64,000 nucleotides of DNA from Bacillaceae bacterium S4-13-56 (lineage in GTDB: Bacteria > Bacillota > Bacilli > Bacillales > JAWJLM01), in the NCBI GenBank assembly GCA_040191315.1, contig JAWJLM010000002.1, forward strand, positions 62,001 to 126,000, in the 5' to 3' direction. A model generated the notes under the pieces. The model saw only the letters and a list, made by a program, of their open reading frames with translations. It was not told where the DNA came from and did no database searches. This document shows, one piece after another, positions 28,168 to 37,855 of this stretch; within the stretch, counting starts at the first letter, position 1, and each line of letters begins with the position of its first letter. The position numbers were made by a program, and so were the translations under genes.

Positions 28168-29970
28168 ATGGCAACAAAACAATTACCGTCACGCTCTGAA
28201 ATTCCTGAGGAAAAGACATGGAAGTTAGAAGATATTTTTGAGACAGATGAAAAATGGGAGCAGGAATTTAATCAAATGAAAGAGCTTTATCCTAAAATCC
28301 TGGAGTTTAAAGGAAAGCTTGGAGACTCAGCAGAAACTCTTGTACAGATGCTTAAAACACAAGATGAAATATCCATGAGAATTGGAAAGCTCTATACATA
28401 TGCCCATATGCGATCTGACCAAGATACTACGAACAGCCATTACCAGGACATGAATAATCGCGCGGAGAATCTTTACACGCAGATTGCAAGCTCCATGAGT
28501 TACATTGTTCCTGAAATTCTAAGTCTGGAAGAAGGTAAAATTGAAACCTTTGTTGAGTCTAATGAGGAACTTAAAGGGTACCAAAAGACATTAAATGAAA
28601 TTACTCGTCAAAAACCACATGTTTTGAGTGAGGAAGAGGAGACTTTACTGGCTGAGGTTTCAGAAGTTACATCCAATCCGTCTCAAACCTTCGGAATGCT
28701 TAATAATGCTGATCTTACCTTTCCATCCATTAAAGATGAAAATGGAGAGGAAATTGAGGTTACACATGGACGTTATATTAGGTTCTTAGAGTCGAAGGAC
28801 CGAAGAGTAAGAAAGGATGCTTTCCAGGCTATGTATGATACCTTTGGAAAGTTTAAAAACACCTTTTCTTCAACGTTAAGTGGGACTATTAAAAAGGATA
28901 ATTTTTACGCGAGGGTGCGAAATTATGATACTGCAAGGCAGTCAGCCCTAGATGCAAACAATATTCCGGAGGAGGTCTATGACAATCTAGTAGAGGCTGT
29001 GAATGAAAGGCTTCCTCTCTTGCACAGATATGTAGAGCTTCGTAAAAAAATACTAAAGCAGGATGACCTACATTTTTATGATCTTTATACTCCATTAGTT
29101 AAGGATGTGGAAATGGATATTCCTTATGAAGAAGCGAAAGAGCTTGTTACAAAAGGATTAGAACCTCTGGGTGAGGAATATATCCATATTCTTAAAAAAG
29201 GCTTTGAAAGTCGCTGGATTGACGTTGAAGAGAATAAGGGGAAACGTAGTGGAGCATATTCATCTGGTGCCTATGGGACAAACCCATATATTTTGTTAAA
29301 TTGGCAGGATAATGTGAATAATGTCTTTACCTTGGCTCATGAGTTAGGGCATTCCCTACACAGCTACTATTCTAGAAAAAATCAGCCATTCCGTTACGGG
29401 AACTATTCTATTTTCGTTGCTGAAGTTGCATCGACATGTAATGAGGCTTTGCTGAACCATTACATGATTAACAATACAGATGATGAAAAACAAAAGATCT
29501 ACTTGTTAAATCACTTCTTAGAGGGATTTAGAGGAACTGTCTTTCGGCAAACGATGTTTGCTGAGTTTGAGCATGACATCCATATGCGTGCGCAGAATGG
29601 GGAATCCTTAACAGCTGATAAACTTACTGAGATTTATTATGCCTTAAACGAAAAGTACTTTGGTACTGGAATGGTGATTGACAAAGAAATTGGATTAGAA
29701 TGGGCTAGAATTCCTCATTTCTACTATAATTATTATGTCTATCAGTATGCAACAGGCTATTCAGCTGCAACAGCATTGTCCTCACAAATTCTTGAAGAGG
29801 GACAGCCAGCCGTTGATCGATATTTAGAATTCTTAAAAGCTGGAAGCAGTGATTATCCAATTGAAGTCCTCAAAAAGGCAGGAGTGGATATGACATCGAA
29901 GGACCCAATTCTTGGGGCGCTTGATGTTTTTGAAAAGAACCTGACCGAGATGGAAAAGTTGTTAAACTAA
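28168..29970 (+). CDS. pepF: Oligoendopeptidase F
   Basis: Cytosolic M3B zinc metallopeptidase that cuts short peptides, fitting with the nearby Opp importer. The 600-aa product has the zinc site LAHELGHSLH (HExxH, about residues 390-399) with the downstream Glu ligand in VAEVASTCNEALL (about 417). ATG preceded by AAGGAGG. Full length; terminator follows at 29987. Confidence 0.96.
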   Translation: MATKQLPSRSEIPEEKTWKLEDIFETDEKWEQEFNQMKELYPKILEFKGKLGDSAETLVQMLKTQDEISMRIGKLYTYAHMRSDQDTTNSHYQDMNNRAENLYTQIASSMSYIVPEILSLEEGKIETFVESNEELKGYQKTLNEITRQKPHVLSEEEETLLAEVSEVTSNPSQTFGMLNNADLTFPSIKDENGEEIEVTHGRYIRFLESKDRRVRKDAFQAMYDTFGKFKNTFSSTLSGTIKKDNFYARVRNYDTARQSALDANNIPEEVYDNLVEAVNERLPLLHRYVELRKKILKQDDLHFYDLYTPLVKDVEMDIPYEEAKELVTKGLEPLGEEYIHILKKGFESRWIDVEENKGKRSGAYSSGAYGTNPYILLNWQDNVNNVFTLAHELGHSLHSYYSRKNQPFRYGNYSIFVAEVASTCNEALLNHYMINNTDDEKQKIYLLNHFLEGFRGTVFRQTMFAEFEHDIHMRAQNGESLTADKLTEIYYALNEKYFGTGMVIDKEIGLEWARIPHFYYNYYVYQYATGYSAATALSSQILEEGQPAVDRYLEFLKAGSSDYPIEVLKKAGVDMTSKDPILGALDVFEKNLTEMEKLLN

Positions 29971-29986
29971 ATTGATTAGCATTGTT

Positions 29987-30021
29987 GAGTATGGTCTCCT
30001 TGAGGGGGCCGTACTCTTTTT
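29987..30021 (+). terminator. pepF terminator
   Basis: GAGTATGGTCTCC pairs imperfectly with GGGGGCCGTACTC, followed by TTTTTA. Confidence 0.85.
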
Positions 30022-30112
30022 ATTCCGCATGAACGGGCTGCCAACTATGAAGCAAGGTTCACCAAAAAGATGAAAAATTTAATGTTTTATTTTCATGGGA
30101 GATTGTTATGGT
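30022..30112 (+). repeat. Dispersed repeat family B, partial copy B4 (b1 only)
   Basis: Only module b1 is present, from TTCCGCATGAACGGGCTGCC to TTATTTTCATGGGAG, shortened relative to B1. Confidence 0.75.
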
Positions 30113-30129
30113 GAATGGTAATCCCAAGT

Positions 30130-30163
30130 AAAAAGCTGCCCAATTTGATTAAAAGAGGCAGCT
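30130..30163 (-). terminator. Terminator of the small membrane protein gene at 30162
   Basis: AGCTGCC/GGCAGCT arms (30134-30140, 30157-30163); on the minus strand the hairpin is followed by TTTT and overlaps the stop codon. Confidence 0.75.
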
Positions 30164-30335
30164 AAAATCCCTTAAATTGATTTCGATGTGAAAAGGCGTG
30201 TACCATTAGGTAAATTGAAATAAATAGTAGCGGGGTAGATATGAAAACTGGAATAAAGCCCATAAGGCCAAAGATTTGAAAAACGAAAGCAATCAAAAAT
30301 AATAGGGCAAAGATAATCCAAGTCATAGTTTTCAT
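30162..30335 (-). CDS. yizD: Small membrane protein at the yizD position
   Basis: A 57-aa protein with two hydrophobic segments (about residues 3-22 and 24-46) and a basic tail. The ATG at 30335 has AAGGAAGG upstream. Between pepF and the RoxS gene B. subtilis carries the small gene yizD; the name here is by position only. Function unknown. Confidence 0.55.
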   Translation of the reverse strand: MKTMTWIIFALLFLIAFVFQIFGLMGFIPVFISTPLLFISIYLMVHAFSHRNQFKGF

Positions 30336-30405
30336 GGATGCACCTTCCTTTCTATTCCCTTTTATGGACCTCTTACGCAAATAGGGAAGAAGAGTTTTGA
30401 CAGAT

Positions 30406-30423
30406 TTGTGAAATGTATAACAA
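30406..30423. promoter_or_regulatory. Rex-like operator upstream of roxS
   Basis: TTGTGAAATGTATAACAA resembles the Rex palindrome TTGTGAAWWWWTTCACAA, with an intact left half and CAA at the right. It ends 5 bases before the -35 of the sRNA promoter. Rex represses when NAD+/NADH is high; RoxS of B. subtilis is reported to be Rex-controlled. Confidence 0.6.
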
Positions 30424-30428
30424 AAGTA

Positions 30429-30457
30429 TTGTTTATCCTTTGAATACTTGATATATT
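30429..30457 (+). promoter_or_regulatory. roxS promoter
   Basis: TTGTTT (30429-30434) and TATATT (30452-30457) with 17-base spacing, placing the start near 30464. Confidence 0.6.
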
Positions 30458-30463
30458 ATTAAC

Positions 30464-30590
30464 GTGAAGTGAATCACAAACAAACAAAACCCCTTTGTTT
30501 GACCGTGAAACTTTCTCCCATCCCCCTTTGTCTTTTAAATAAAAGACAAAAGTTTGAAGGGTAAGCCCGTTGCTTATCCTTCTTTTTTTG
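30464..30590 (+). ncRNA. roxS: RoxS/RsaE small regulatory RNA
   Basis: The segment contains the hallmark of the RsaE/RoxS family: ACCCCTTTGTTTGACCGTGAA (split: ACCCCTTTGTTTG at about 30488-30500) followed by TTTCTCCCATCCCC, the C-rich single-stranded motif that pairs with ribosome binding sites of target mRNAs. I recognise these from Staphylococcus aureus RsaE. It ends in a strong terminator (GAAGGGTAAGC / GCTTATCCTTC, then seven T; 30556-30589). The location between the yizD-position gene and yjbH matches RoxS in B. subtilis, and a Rex-like site lies upstream. The RNA tunes central metabolism and redox enzymes. Exact 5' end is inferred. Confidence 0.92.
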
Positions 30591-30699
30591 TTAAAATTCT
30601 CCCGGATCATGAACTCCAATCTTAAATTTCTACTTTATTACATTTTATTTATTTTGATTTAATTTTAGAAGAAGTTTGTACAAATATATATACAAACAA

Positions 30700-30729
30700 A
30701 AAAGCTGTCGAGAGAGCGACAGCTTTTCT
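30700..30729 (+). terminator. Extra hairpin terminator before repeat A5
   Basis: AAAAGCTGTCG and CGACAGCTTTT (30700-30710, 30717-30727), loop AGAGAG, A-rich before and T-rich after. On the minus strand it can terminate the yjbI-yjbH transcript after it crosses repeat A5. Confidence 0.85.
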
Positions 30730-30734
30730 TACAA

Positions 30735-31021
30735 GAATAAGAAAGTATAATATTTGTCTAGCTCCAGCAAAAAAGCTTTCTCGAGTAATCTTGAAGCTTT
30801 TGCCCCGAGTAAGGAAAGCTACATAGAGCCCTATCGACTAGAGTCGGTTCCCTCCTCTCCTTGGATAAGTCAACATCGATTCACTTTGTGAACCGTGTTT
30901 CCTTTATCTCGGAGGGAACGTAGGCTAAAACCGCGCCATCGTGTCGCAACGCCTACGTGACCCACATCCTGTGGGCCTCACCGTCTTACGTCGATGATCA
31001 AGGGTGCTTGCGCTTTTCTTA
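30735..31021 (+). repeat. Dispersed repeat family A, copy A5
   Basis: From AAGAAAGTATAATATTTGTC to GTGCTTGCGCTTTTCTTA. Both internal modules present. The final TTA is the complement of the yjbH stop codon. Confidence 0.9.
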
Positions 31022-31909
31022 TAAAACATACCTCCAAAAGGTCCCGTGTTTGACAGGGACCTTTTCAACCTTTTGAAGAAGTAAGAGTTTTTTCATTTCT
31101 TTTTCCGTTTCTGCCTCAGACCAGTCGTACACGACTGAAATTTCCTTACTAGCAACAAAACGATAATGCTGTAAGAACTCTTCTAAAGGAGGCTTTTTAC
31201 TAGGGATGATTTTTTTAGCTAAAATTTCTTTTAGAACGTCAACATATACGTCATAGGGATAAATGCCAGTCACCTTAATACCATCTTGCTCTTCTAGTTG
31301 GTTAAAGAGAACAATAGCTGGAATTTGATCAACATTCATTTCTTGCGTTAATTTCAGGTCACATTGCAAAGCCTTTTTGGCTCCCGTACTTTGCAGGTCA
31401 CGTGAAAATTCTTCTACGTCTAAACAAGATTCACTAGCACATTCAACTAGGACTTTACTGTCAGAGATATTTTTCTTTTTTAAAAATACATATTCTTGCA
31501 GTTTTCGCAAAAAGCGGACACCAGCTTTTCTACCCTGGAGTTCAGCCGCTTTAATGGATAACGAGGCCAACCATGGAGAATCAATAGGGTTCTCTAACCA
31601 AACATCTCCATCGCAACTCATTCCCGTACGGTTGGCTGTTTTTTCCCATGCTTGCGCAAGTTTTGAAGGCTTTGACAGCTTCTCCGCATTTAGATGAGTT
31701 AATTTTCCGCTGACGATTGGTCTTAAAGTAAAGTATTTCCCGTATTCGATGGTGAGTTTTTTTAGAATGGGTTCAAGTGACCAGCACTCTGGGCATAAGG
31801 GATCAATAAAAACATAAACTTCTACTGGTTTTTTTAATAAATCAAAAAACCCATATTGAGTGTTCGTTTGATTCCCTTGTCCAGATGTCCCAGAATTCTT
31901 TATACTCAC
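31019..31909 (-). CDS. spxH: SpxH (YjbH), ClpXP adaptor for Spx degradation
   Basis: SpxH brings Spx to ClpXP for proteolysis and loses activity on oxidative or disulfide stress. The 296-aa product has a DsbA/thioredoxin-like fold with the CPEC motif (about residues 38-41) and further cysteines at CDGDVW and CASESCLD. The GTG start at 31909 has AAGGAG 7 bases upstream; the overlapping ATG would stop at once. The stop TAA lies inside the terminus of repeat A5. The upstream neighbour yjbI, 13 bases away, is in the same operon. Confidence 0.93.
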   Translation of the reverse strand: MSIKNSGTSGQGNQTNTQYGFFDLLKKPVEVYVFIDPLCPECWSLEPILKKLTIEYGKYFTLRPIVSGKLTHLNAEKLSKPSKLAQAWEKTANRTGMSCDGDVWLENPIDSPWLASLSIKAAELQGRKAGVRFLRKLQEYVFLKKKNISDSKVLVECASESCLDVEEFSRDLQSTGAKKALQCDLKLTQEMNVDQIPAIVLFNQLEEQDGIKVTGIYPYDVYVDVLKEILAKKIIPSKKPPLEEFLQHYRFVASKEISVVYDWSEAETEKEMKKLLLLQKVEKVPVKHGTFWRYVL

Positions 31910-31922
31910 ATCAATTCTCCTT

Positions 31923-32300
31923 TCATTTCTCTGGTGTGTTAATCATATGTTGAGCGGTGTGTGTTAGCCTTTGAAAAATGATTTCGTTGTAAGGTTCAGG
32001 TATGTTTGCTTCCGTAATTGCTTTTTCCATGCACTCTAGCCATGCATCCCTTCTTGAAGGAGTGATGGCGAAAGGTAAGTGCCTCGCTCGTAACATTGGA
32101 TGGCCATGCTCTTCAGTATATAAAGCAGGTCCCCCTAGAAATTGTGTAAGAAATAGTTTTTGTTTTCGTGCTGTCTCAGTTAAATCGTTTGGAAAAATTG
32201 GAATCAGGGTTGGGTGTTCCTGTACATAACCGTAGAAGCTATCTACTAACTTCTCCAATTTTTGAGCTCCCCCGATTGCCTCGTATAAGGTTTGTTCCAT
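31923..32300 (-). CDS. yjbI: Truncated haemoglobin YjbI
   Basis: A 125-aa group II truncated globin (TrHbO). It shows [11 protein letters not shown] at the start, the B/E helix residues FYGYVQEHP and [12 protein letters not shown], and the proximal histidine in [13 protein letters not shown] (about 65-77). It is transcribed ahead of spxH as in B. subtilis, linking oxygen/NO chemistry with Spx control. ATG at 32300 with AGGAAG about 11 bases upstream. Confidence 0.92.
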   Translation of the reverse strand: MEQTLYEAIGGAQKLEKLVDSFYGYVQEHPTLIPIFPNDLTETARKQKLFLTQFLGGPALYTEEHGHPMLRARHLPFAITPSRRDAWLECMEKAITEANIPEPYNEIIFQRLTHTAQHMINTPEK

Positions 32301-32461
32301 GGAGCTAATACTTCCTTTCTTCCTTTTTATAAATGGTATATTAATGTAATGACCATTTATAGTACTTCCTAAGTTTTCTAGTTGTACATGTTGTTTTCAT
32401 TTTAGCAACCAAAACTCTTTGGAGCAAATGTTACGTTTTATCTGTACTATAATAGATTAAT

Positions 32462-32694
32462 TTATCTTGCATGAAATGGCAGCCAACCATGAAGCAAGCT
32501 GCACCAACAAGGATGAAAAATTTAATGTTTTATTTTCATGGCAGTAATGCCCCCACATCAAGTCTTAAGTGAAACGAAAAGAGTAAGTGGGGGATGAACC
32601 CGTAAAAGTCCGATTGGTTCAAGGGCCTCTAGGTGTCATACCCTTGAGTGCTAACAATCAGTGAGGAACTGCCACTGATTGATGTTTCACTTTA
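32462..32694 (+). repeat. Dispersed repeat family B, copy B5
   Basis: Complete b1-b2-b3 order, from TTGCATGAAATGGCAGCC to GATTGATGTTTCACTTTA. Its last bases are the complement of the yjbK stop codon (TAA). Confidence 0.85.
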
Positions 32695-33267
32695 TTTTGT
32701 TAGTTGAGTATAAAAACGTTCTATTTTATTTGAAGTTTTTTGTTTTAAAATCTTATATTTACTTAAGAGTTGTTCAAAATCTTTGAGACCTTGTTCTTTT
32801 TGTGGAACTTCAAATTCTAACTCGTAATCAATGACTCCTAGATATTGGTTTTTATCAAGAACTAGAAGGCCGTTTGGAATTTCTTTTTCCAGCCTTTCAG
32901 TCTCTAGTTCACCTAGATAATGTAACTGTTCTAGATCAACTTCCATATCCGACAATCTGGCTTTCACTTCATTCGAGGGGCCAAATCCGTTTTTCAGCCA
33001 TACCTCGGCATCTTTTTGATCTAATGTTTCATTGGTTTCTAATAAACCATCTGGATGTGGTTCCTTAAGGGTGAGAACCCATTTGTTTTCTTTTTGTCGA
33101 ATACGCAATGCACTTTGGTTTGCTTTTAACTTAAGATCAGAGGTTTCAAAGTAATGATTAACTTGATGAAAGGGTTCCTGATCCGCTATGTTAAAGGCTT
33201 GAATCAAATGATCATATTCCTTTTTTGTCAAAAGATTTTTAAATTCAATTTCAAGTTCTTGAGCCAA
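32692..33267 (-). CDS. yjbK: CYTH-domain phosphatase-like protein YjbK
   Basis: The 191-aa protein is a CYTH (adenylate cyclase/thiamine triphosphatase) domain protein. The signature ExExK is read as ELEIEFK (residues 4-10), followed by RIRQKENKWVLTLKEP (basic tunnel residues) and ELEFEVP near the C-terminus. Such proteins hydrolyse inorganic or organic triphosphates. TTG start behind GGAGG. It is divergent from yjbM with about 150 bases between. Confidence 0.9.
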   Translation of the reverse strand: MAQELEIEFKNLLTKKEYDHLIQAFNIADQEPFHQVNHYFETSDLKLKANQSALRIRQKENKWVLTLKEPHPDGLLETNETLDQKDAEVWLKNGFGPSNEVKARLSDMEVDLEQLHYLGELETERLEKEIPNGLLVLDKNQYLGVIDYELEFEVPQKEQGLKDFEQLLSKYKILKQKTSNKIERFYTQLTK

Positions 33268-33416
33268 TGGAAGGACCTCCTTCAGTCTTTAGCCGTTTCT
33301 TATTATTCAGAATATCCGGCAAAAATGCAATTAATATGTGCTGATAGTAGAGAAGGTGATCCTAGTAATGATATGATAAAATGTGATTGTGCAAGTTAAG
33401 AGGCGGGGTGAAAGAT

Positions 33417-34037
33417 ATGAATTGGGATATTATATTAACTCCCTATAAGCAGGCAGTTGATGAGCTGAAAATAAAATTAAGAGGAATGCGTGTCCAGTTT
33501 GAATTTGAAAGACAACATTCACCTATAGAGTTTGTAACCGGTCGTGTTAAACCTGTATCTAGTATTATTGAAAAGGCTATGCGTAAAAATATACCTATTG
33601 AAAAAGTAGAAGAAGAAATTCAAGATATTGCTGGTCTTCGTATTGTTTGTCAGTTTGTAGAAGATATATACATGATTGTGGACATGTTGCGTACAAGAAA
33701 TGATTTTTCTATTGTAGAAGAAAAAGACTATGTAAGTGAAAAAAAAGATAGCGGTTATCGCTCTTATCATGTCATTATAAAGTACCCTGTTCAAACTATT
33801 CACGGAGAAAAGCATATTCTTGCTGAAATCCAAATCCGTACGTTGGCCATGAATTTTTGGGCTATTAATGAACATTCCTTAAATTATAAATATGAGGGAC
33901 AGATCCCTGAAAATATTCAATCTAGATTAAAACGGGCAGCAGAGGCCGCCTTTCGTTTGGATGAGGAGATGTCCATTATCCGCTATGAAATTCAAGAAGC
34001 CCGAAGAGAATTTATGGTTAGACCGAGAAGGGAATAA
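33417..34037 (+). CDS. yjbM: Small alarmone synthetase YjbM (RelQ/SasB)
   Basis: Makes (p)ppGpp from GTP/GDP and ATP. The 206-aa synthetase-only protein shows RVKPVSSIIEKAMRK (about 40-54), IAGLRIVCQF (about 68-77), KDSGYRSYHVIIKYP (G-loop, about 111-125) and the AEIQIRTLAMNFW motif (about 137-149). There is no hydrolase or TGS domain. ATG 33417, behind GGCGGGGTG. Starts an operon with nadK and yjbO. The usual yjbL is absent. Confidence 0.95.
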   Translation: MNWDIILTPYKQAVDELKIKLRGMRVQFEFERQHSPIEFVTGRVKPVSSIIEKAMRKNIPIEKVEEEIQDIAGLRIVCQFVEDIYMIVDMLRTRNDFSIVEEKDYVSEKKDSGYRSYHVIIKYPVQTIHGEKHILAEIQIRTLAMNFWAINEHSLNYKYEGQIPENIQSRLKRAAEAAFRLDEEMSIIRYEIQEARREFMVRPRRE

Positions 34038-34061
34038 TAACTAGGGACGGAGGAGTTTTTA

Positions 34062-34868
34062 ATGAAATTTGCTATTACTTCTAGAGGAGATACTTCCTCT
34101 GATGAAATAAAAGAAAGAATGAAGAACTATCTGACAGAGTTTAAACTGGACTATGATGAAAAGGATCCTGACCTTGTCATTTCAGTTGGAGGAGACGGTA
34201 CATTACTCGAGGCTTTCCACACCTATACTCACCGACTAGACAGAACCGCCTTTATTGGTGTACATACAGGACACTTGGGGTTCTATGCTGATTGGCAACC
34301 AAAGGAGCTAGAACGGCTTATTATTGAAATCACTCAGTCTCCTTTTCAAGTAGTAGAATATCCATTGTTAGAAATTATTATCAGGCCTGAGGATGGAGGG
34401 CAAGAAGACCATTTTCTTGCTTTAAATGAATGCTCTGTTAAAACAACTGAGGGATCGGTAGTTCTTGACGTATTAATTCGTGGAGAACATTTTGAAACGT
34501 TTAGAGGGGACGGATTATGCATATCTACACCTTCTGGAAGTACCGCTTATAATAAAGCTTTAGGTGGGGCCATCATACATCCTGCAATAGATGCTATTCA
34601 AATCACGGAAATGGCATCTATCAACAATCGTGTGTTTAGAACTGTTGGATCACCTTTAATACTACCGAACCATCACACTTGTGTTTTGAAGCCAAAGAAT
34701 GATCGGAGCTTCTTATTAACCATAGACCACATAACGAAGACTTACGAGCATGTACATTCTATTCAGTGTCGCGTTTCCAAGGAAAGAATACGCTTTGCTC
34801 GATTTCGTCCATTTCCATTTTGGAAAAGAGTCCATGACTCCTTTATACAAGATGGAGGAGAAGAATGA
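34062..34868 (+). CDS. nadK: NAD kinase
   Basis: Phosphorylates NAD to NADP. The 268-aa product has the GGDGT motif ([13 protein letters not shown], about residues 42-54), NECSVKT, and the conserved [19 protein letters not shown] segment (about 150-168). ATG preceded by GGAGGAG. Lies between yjbM and yjbO as in B. subtilis (ppnKA). Confidence 0.96.
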   Translation: MKFAITSRGDTSSDEIKERMKNYLTEFKLDYDEKDPDLVISVGGDGTLLEAFHTYTHRLDRTAFIGVHTGHLGFYADWQPKELERLIIEITQSPFQVVEYPLLEIIIRPEDGGQEDHFLALNECSVKTTEGSVVLDVLIRGEHFETFRGDGLCISTPSGSTAYNKALGGAIIHPAIDAIQITEMASINNRVFRTVGSPLILPNHHTCVLKPKNDRSFLLTIDHITKTYEHVHSIQCRVSKERIRFARFRPFPFWKRVHDSFIQDGGEE

Positions 34869-34869
34869 C

Positions 34870-35760
34870 ATGCAATGGGTAATTTTAAAAGAACAAGAGG
34901 GAATGCTCGTTCGTGAATACCTGCTTGAAGTACAACATCTTTCTCGAAGTCTTCTAACAGCAATTAAGAAAAATGGAGACATTCTAGTAAACGGAAAACA
35001 TGTTACTGTCAGATATGCACTTTCCTATGGAGATCAAATTGAGATTTTCTTTCCACCGGAGACTCATGGCAAGGCCTTGCAACCGGAATTTGATCCCATC
35101 CAAATTATTTTCGAGGATCAAGATGTCCTAGTTATTTGGAAAGAGCCTGGAATCCCAACTATTCCTTCTAGAGAGCATCCTACTGGAACACTTGCGCATT
35201 TTGTTCTTGGGTATTATAAAACGCACGAAATTCCCTATACTTTTCATGTAGTGACTAGATTGGATAAGGATACATCCGGATTGGTTCTTATTGCAAAACA
35301 CCGTTACTCCCATGGAAGGCTTTCTGAACTTCATCAGAAGGGGGAAGTCAAACGAAGGTATCAAGCTATTGTGGAAGGTTTTGTGGAACAAGATGTGGGA
35401 ACGATAGACGAGCCCATTTCTAGACATCCAGAATCTATTATCCAGAGAATGGTTTCACCAGACGGGCAAAGAGCGACCACTCACTATAAAGTGATAAAAA
35501 GAGGAGAGATGGAAGGAGACAAGATGAGTCTTCTAGAGATAGAATTGGAAACAGGACGTACCCATCAAATTCGTGTCCATTTTTCTTTTATTGGTCATCC
35601 ATTATTAGGGGATGATTTATATGGAGGACGCGGAAATTGGATTCAGCGTCAGGCGCTCCATTGTTATTCCTTGCGATTTACTCATCCTTTTACAGGTGAA
35701 ACAAAAAAGTTCCACATTCCCTTACAGGAGGATATGGAACAAATCGGTGAGCGCCTGTAA
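34870..35760 (+). CDS. yjbO: RluA/RluD-family pseudouridine synthase YjbO
   Basis: The 296-aa protein combines an S4-like N-domain (about 15-65) with a pseudouridine synthase core. The catalytic Asp is in VVTRLDKDTSGLVLIAK (HRLDxxTSG type, about 126-142) and the end has ETGRTHQIRVHFSFIGHPLLGD. ATG 34870 is preferred because GGAGGAG lies 9 bases upstream at the very end of nadK; ATG 34852 is an alternative. The RNA target (23S rRNA or tRNA) is unknown. Confidence 0.9.
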   Translation: MQWVILKEQEGMLVREYLLEVQHLSRSLLTAIKKNGDILVNGKHVTVRYALSYGDQIEIFFPPETHGKALQPEFDPIQIIFEDQDVLVIWKEPGIPTIPSREHPTGTLAHFVLGYYKTHEIPYTFHVVTRLDKDTSGLVLIAKHRYSHGRLSELHQKGEVKRRYQAIVEGFVEQDVGTIDEPISRHPESIIQRMVSPDGQRATTHYKVIKRGEMEGDKMSLLEIELETGRTHQIRVHFSFIGHPLLGDDLYGGRGNWIQRQALHCYSLRFTHPFTGETKKFHIPLQEDMEQIGERL

Positions 35761-35763
35761 TTG

Positions 35764-36513
35764 TCAGGCATCAAATGTCTTGAATTTTTCTGGGACTTCT
35801 TCTTGGTAGGATGGAACAGAGACAATATTTTCTTCGGGGAGTTGAAAAGCTGTCAACTTCCCTCCAAATACACAACCTGTATCTATGTTCATGGTCTTTC
35901 CAATTACTCGTGGCTCACGAACAGGAGTATGACCATAAATGATCCAATCTCCACCAGTATCCTCTTCTGCCCAGTCTAATCTTTCTGGCATTCCATTAGG
36001 CAAGGTTTTCCCTGTTATATCTCCATAAAAAACAAAAGTCTCCACTCTTTTCCCTTTTTTGCCTATCATATCACGTTTAATACCGGCATGAGCTACTACG
36101 GCATTCACCTCTGGTAATTGAAGATATAGGGGAGCCGTCTCATACAATGTTATAAACTCTTCCTTAACCTCTTTCTGATCCCTAGGAGAGAGTTCTTCCC
36201 ATTCTGCAACAGTCGTCTCTAGTCCATGCTGTTGTTTTACAGGATTTCCTAGAAAAAAACGATACAATTTGTTGCAATGATTTCCCGGGATATATTTTCC
36301 TCGGTTTTCCTCAATGACCAACTTATATACGAGGCGCATTACTTCAATGGATTTTGGTCCTCTATCGGTAAGGTCCCCTAAAAAAACGGGAACTCGTGAA
36401 GCATGTTTTGGTAAATGGTCTTCAAAAGAATATCCCATTTTTTTGAAGAGATCCATAAGTTCATCATAACAACCGTGAACATCACCAATAATATCGATTT
36501 TCAAAATTCTCAT
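35764..36513 (-). CDS. prpE: PrpE, bis(5'-nucleosyl)-tetraphosphatase/phosphatase
   Basis: Metallophosphatase of the PPP type; B. subtilis PrpE hydrolyses Ap4A and influences spore germination. The 249-aa product has IIGDVHGC (residues 8-15), GDLTDRGP (about 45-52), GNHCNKL (about 78) and YGHTPV (metal ligand His) in order. Stops 3 bases from the convergent yjbO stop; a small hairpin (GCCTG/CAGGC) spans both ends. ATG at 36513 preceded by AAAGGATGAG. Confidence 0.93.
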   Translation of the reverse strand: MRILKIDIIGDVHGCYDELMDLFKKMGYSFEDHLPKHASRVPVFLGDLTDRGPKSIEVMRLVYKLVIEENRGKYIPGNHCNKLYRFFLGNPVKQQHGLETTVAEWEELSPRDQKEVKEEFITLYETAPLYLQLPEVNAVVAHAGIKRDMIGKKGKRVETFVFYGDITGKTLPNGMPERLDWAEEDTGGDWIIYGHTPVREPRVIGKTMNIDTGCVFGGKLTAFQLPEENIVSVPSYQEEVPEKFKTFDA

Positions 36514-36552
36514 CCTTTCTTAAGAGAGATGTAAAAGTACACTTTCAGTCAA

Positions 36553-36582
36553 GAAAAAAGGAAAGCTAAAAGTAGCTTTCCC
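36553..36582 (-). terminator. Terminator of the RodA/FtsW-like gene
   Basis: GGAAAGCTA (36560-36568) pairs with TAGCTTTCC (36573-36581); on the minus strand followed by TTTTTT. Confidence 0.9.
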
Positions 36583-36585
36583 ATA

Positions 36586-37764
36586 CTAATCAAACATATA
36601 AACTTTAGTCCTTGATCGAACGTTTAGCACAATTCCTATAGCAATCATATAGGTAACCAATGAGCTACCACCGTAGCTAATGAAAGGGAGTGGAAGACCG
36701 GTAATAGGTAGTAACTGGATGGACATTCCTATATTTTGAAATACTTGGAAAGTAAACATTCCGATGAATCCCGTACACAAAAAACTACCAAATGGATCAT
36801 TGCTTTCGAGTGCAGTGTCTATGATCCGATAAATCATTAAGAAAAAGAGCGTCACAACAATACTTGCTCCTAAAAATCCAAACTGTTCAGCGATAGCAGT
36901 AAAAATCATGTCTGTATGCCGCTCAGGAATATAGACCTCAATATTGCTGATTCCCTTCCCAAATAATTGACCTGAACCTATCGCAAGCATAGCTTTGATT
37001 AACTGCAAGCCATATGAACTAGCATATTCTTGAGGGGATAACCAGCCATAGAAACGAACAAATGCATGTTTATAATCCGAATTCCGAGTAAGATTTAGAA
37101 CTAAATCTGGAAAAAAGTAATAAATTCCGATTGCTCCAGAAACAAGGATGGCTACTGAGCCAAATAGGATTAATAAAAATCGCCAACGTATACCTGAGAC
37201 AAGAAGCATAGAGGCAACAATTGCGCTTATTACAAGGGCTCCCCCAAGGTCCGGCTGCTTGGCTATTAAACCTAAAGGGATAATAGCTATGACAAATATT
37301 TTAAGGAGTAACCAGAAATCATCCTTTACTCGCGGTTGAGGAAATTTTTCTTGATGTCCAACGATAACATGACTCAAGGTGATAACAATAAAGACTTTCA
37401 TAAATTCCGCTGGCTGGAAGGTCCCAATTCCTGGGATTTCATACCAACCTGTAGCGCCATTAAGCGTTTTGACATAGGCAGATGGAACGTTAAATTCTAA
37501 TCCCAATAATAAAAGAATGCCTATTGCATAAATAATCCAAGTTAAATTTCGTAAACGATCATAATCTAAAAGCATGATAAAACCAATGGCCACTGCACCA
37601 AGGGCATACCATGTTAATTGTTGCGTTACGAAATTAATATTGTCATATTTGGCAGGCAGATATGGATCAATGGAGTATAACGTAAAAGCACTTATTGCAC
37701 CTAGAGATAAAATGATCATAATTAAGAAATAATCTATCTTCATGGATGGTGTTTGTTTTTCCAT
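36586..37764 (-). CDS. FtsW/RodA/SpoVE-family (SEDS) peptidoglycan polymerase
   Basis: The 392-aa protein has ten hydrophobic segments and SEDS landmarks: GWYEIPGIGTFQPAEFMKV (about 107-125), AKQPDLGGALVI (about 165-176), the catalytic-loop segment and IPERHTDMIFTAIAEQFGFLG (about 277-297), and LPFISYGGSSLV near the end. It polymerises lipid II glycan strands with a class B PBP partner. Sequence features fit RodA more than FtsW, but paralogue assignment is uncertain. ATG at 37764 preceded by AAAGGGA. It is monocistronic. Confidence 0.9.
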   Translation of the reverse strand: MEKQTPSMKIDYFLIMIILSLGAISAFTLYSIDPYLPAKYDNINFVTQQLTWYALGAVAIGFIMLLDYDRLRNLTWIIYAIGILLLLGLEFNVPSAYVKTLNGATGWYEIPGIGTFQPAEFMKVFIVITLSHVIVGHQEKFPQPRVKDDFWLLLKIFVIAIIPLGLIAKQPDLGGALVISAIVASMLLVSGIRWRFLLILFGSVAILVSGAIGIYYFFPDLVLNLTRNSDYKHAFVRFYGWLSPQEYASSYGLQLIKAMLAIGSGQLFGKGISNIEVYIPERHTDMIFTAIAEQFGFLGASIVVTLFFLMIYRIIDTALESNDPFGSFLCTGFIGMFTFQVFQNIGMSIQLLPITGLPLPFISYGGSSLVTYMIAIGIVLNVRSRTKVYMFD

Positions 37765-37855
37765 ATATATCCCTTTCTAATCTCAATAATTATTGGAAAA
37801 GTAGAACCCGAATAAGTCCTACCTATAGTACTCTTCCTTGTGGTAAAGTTTAAAT

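Noticed and set aside
30362-30619. 85-codon minus-strand ORF
   Set aside because: It lies antisense to the RoxS sRNA and its terminator, with no ribosome site or family resemblance.
33519-33875. 118-codon minus-strand ORF inside yjbM
   Set aside because: It is a shadow of a well-conserved gene and has no ribosome site.
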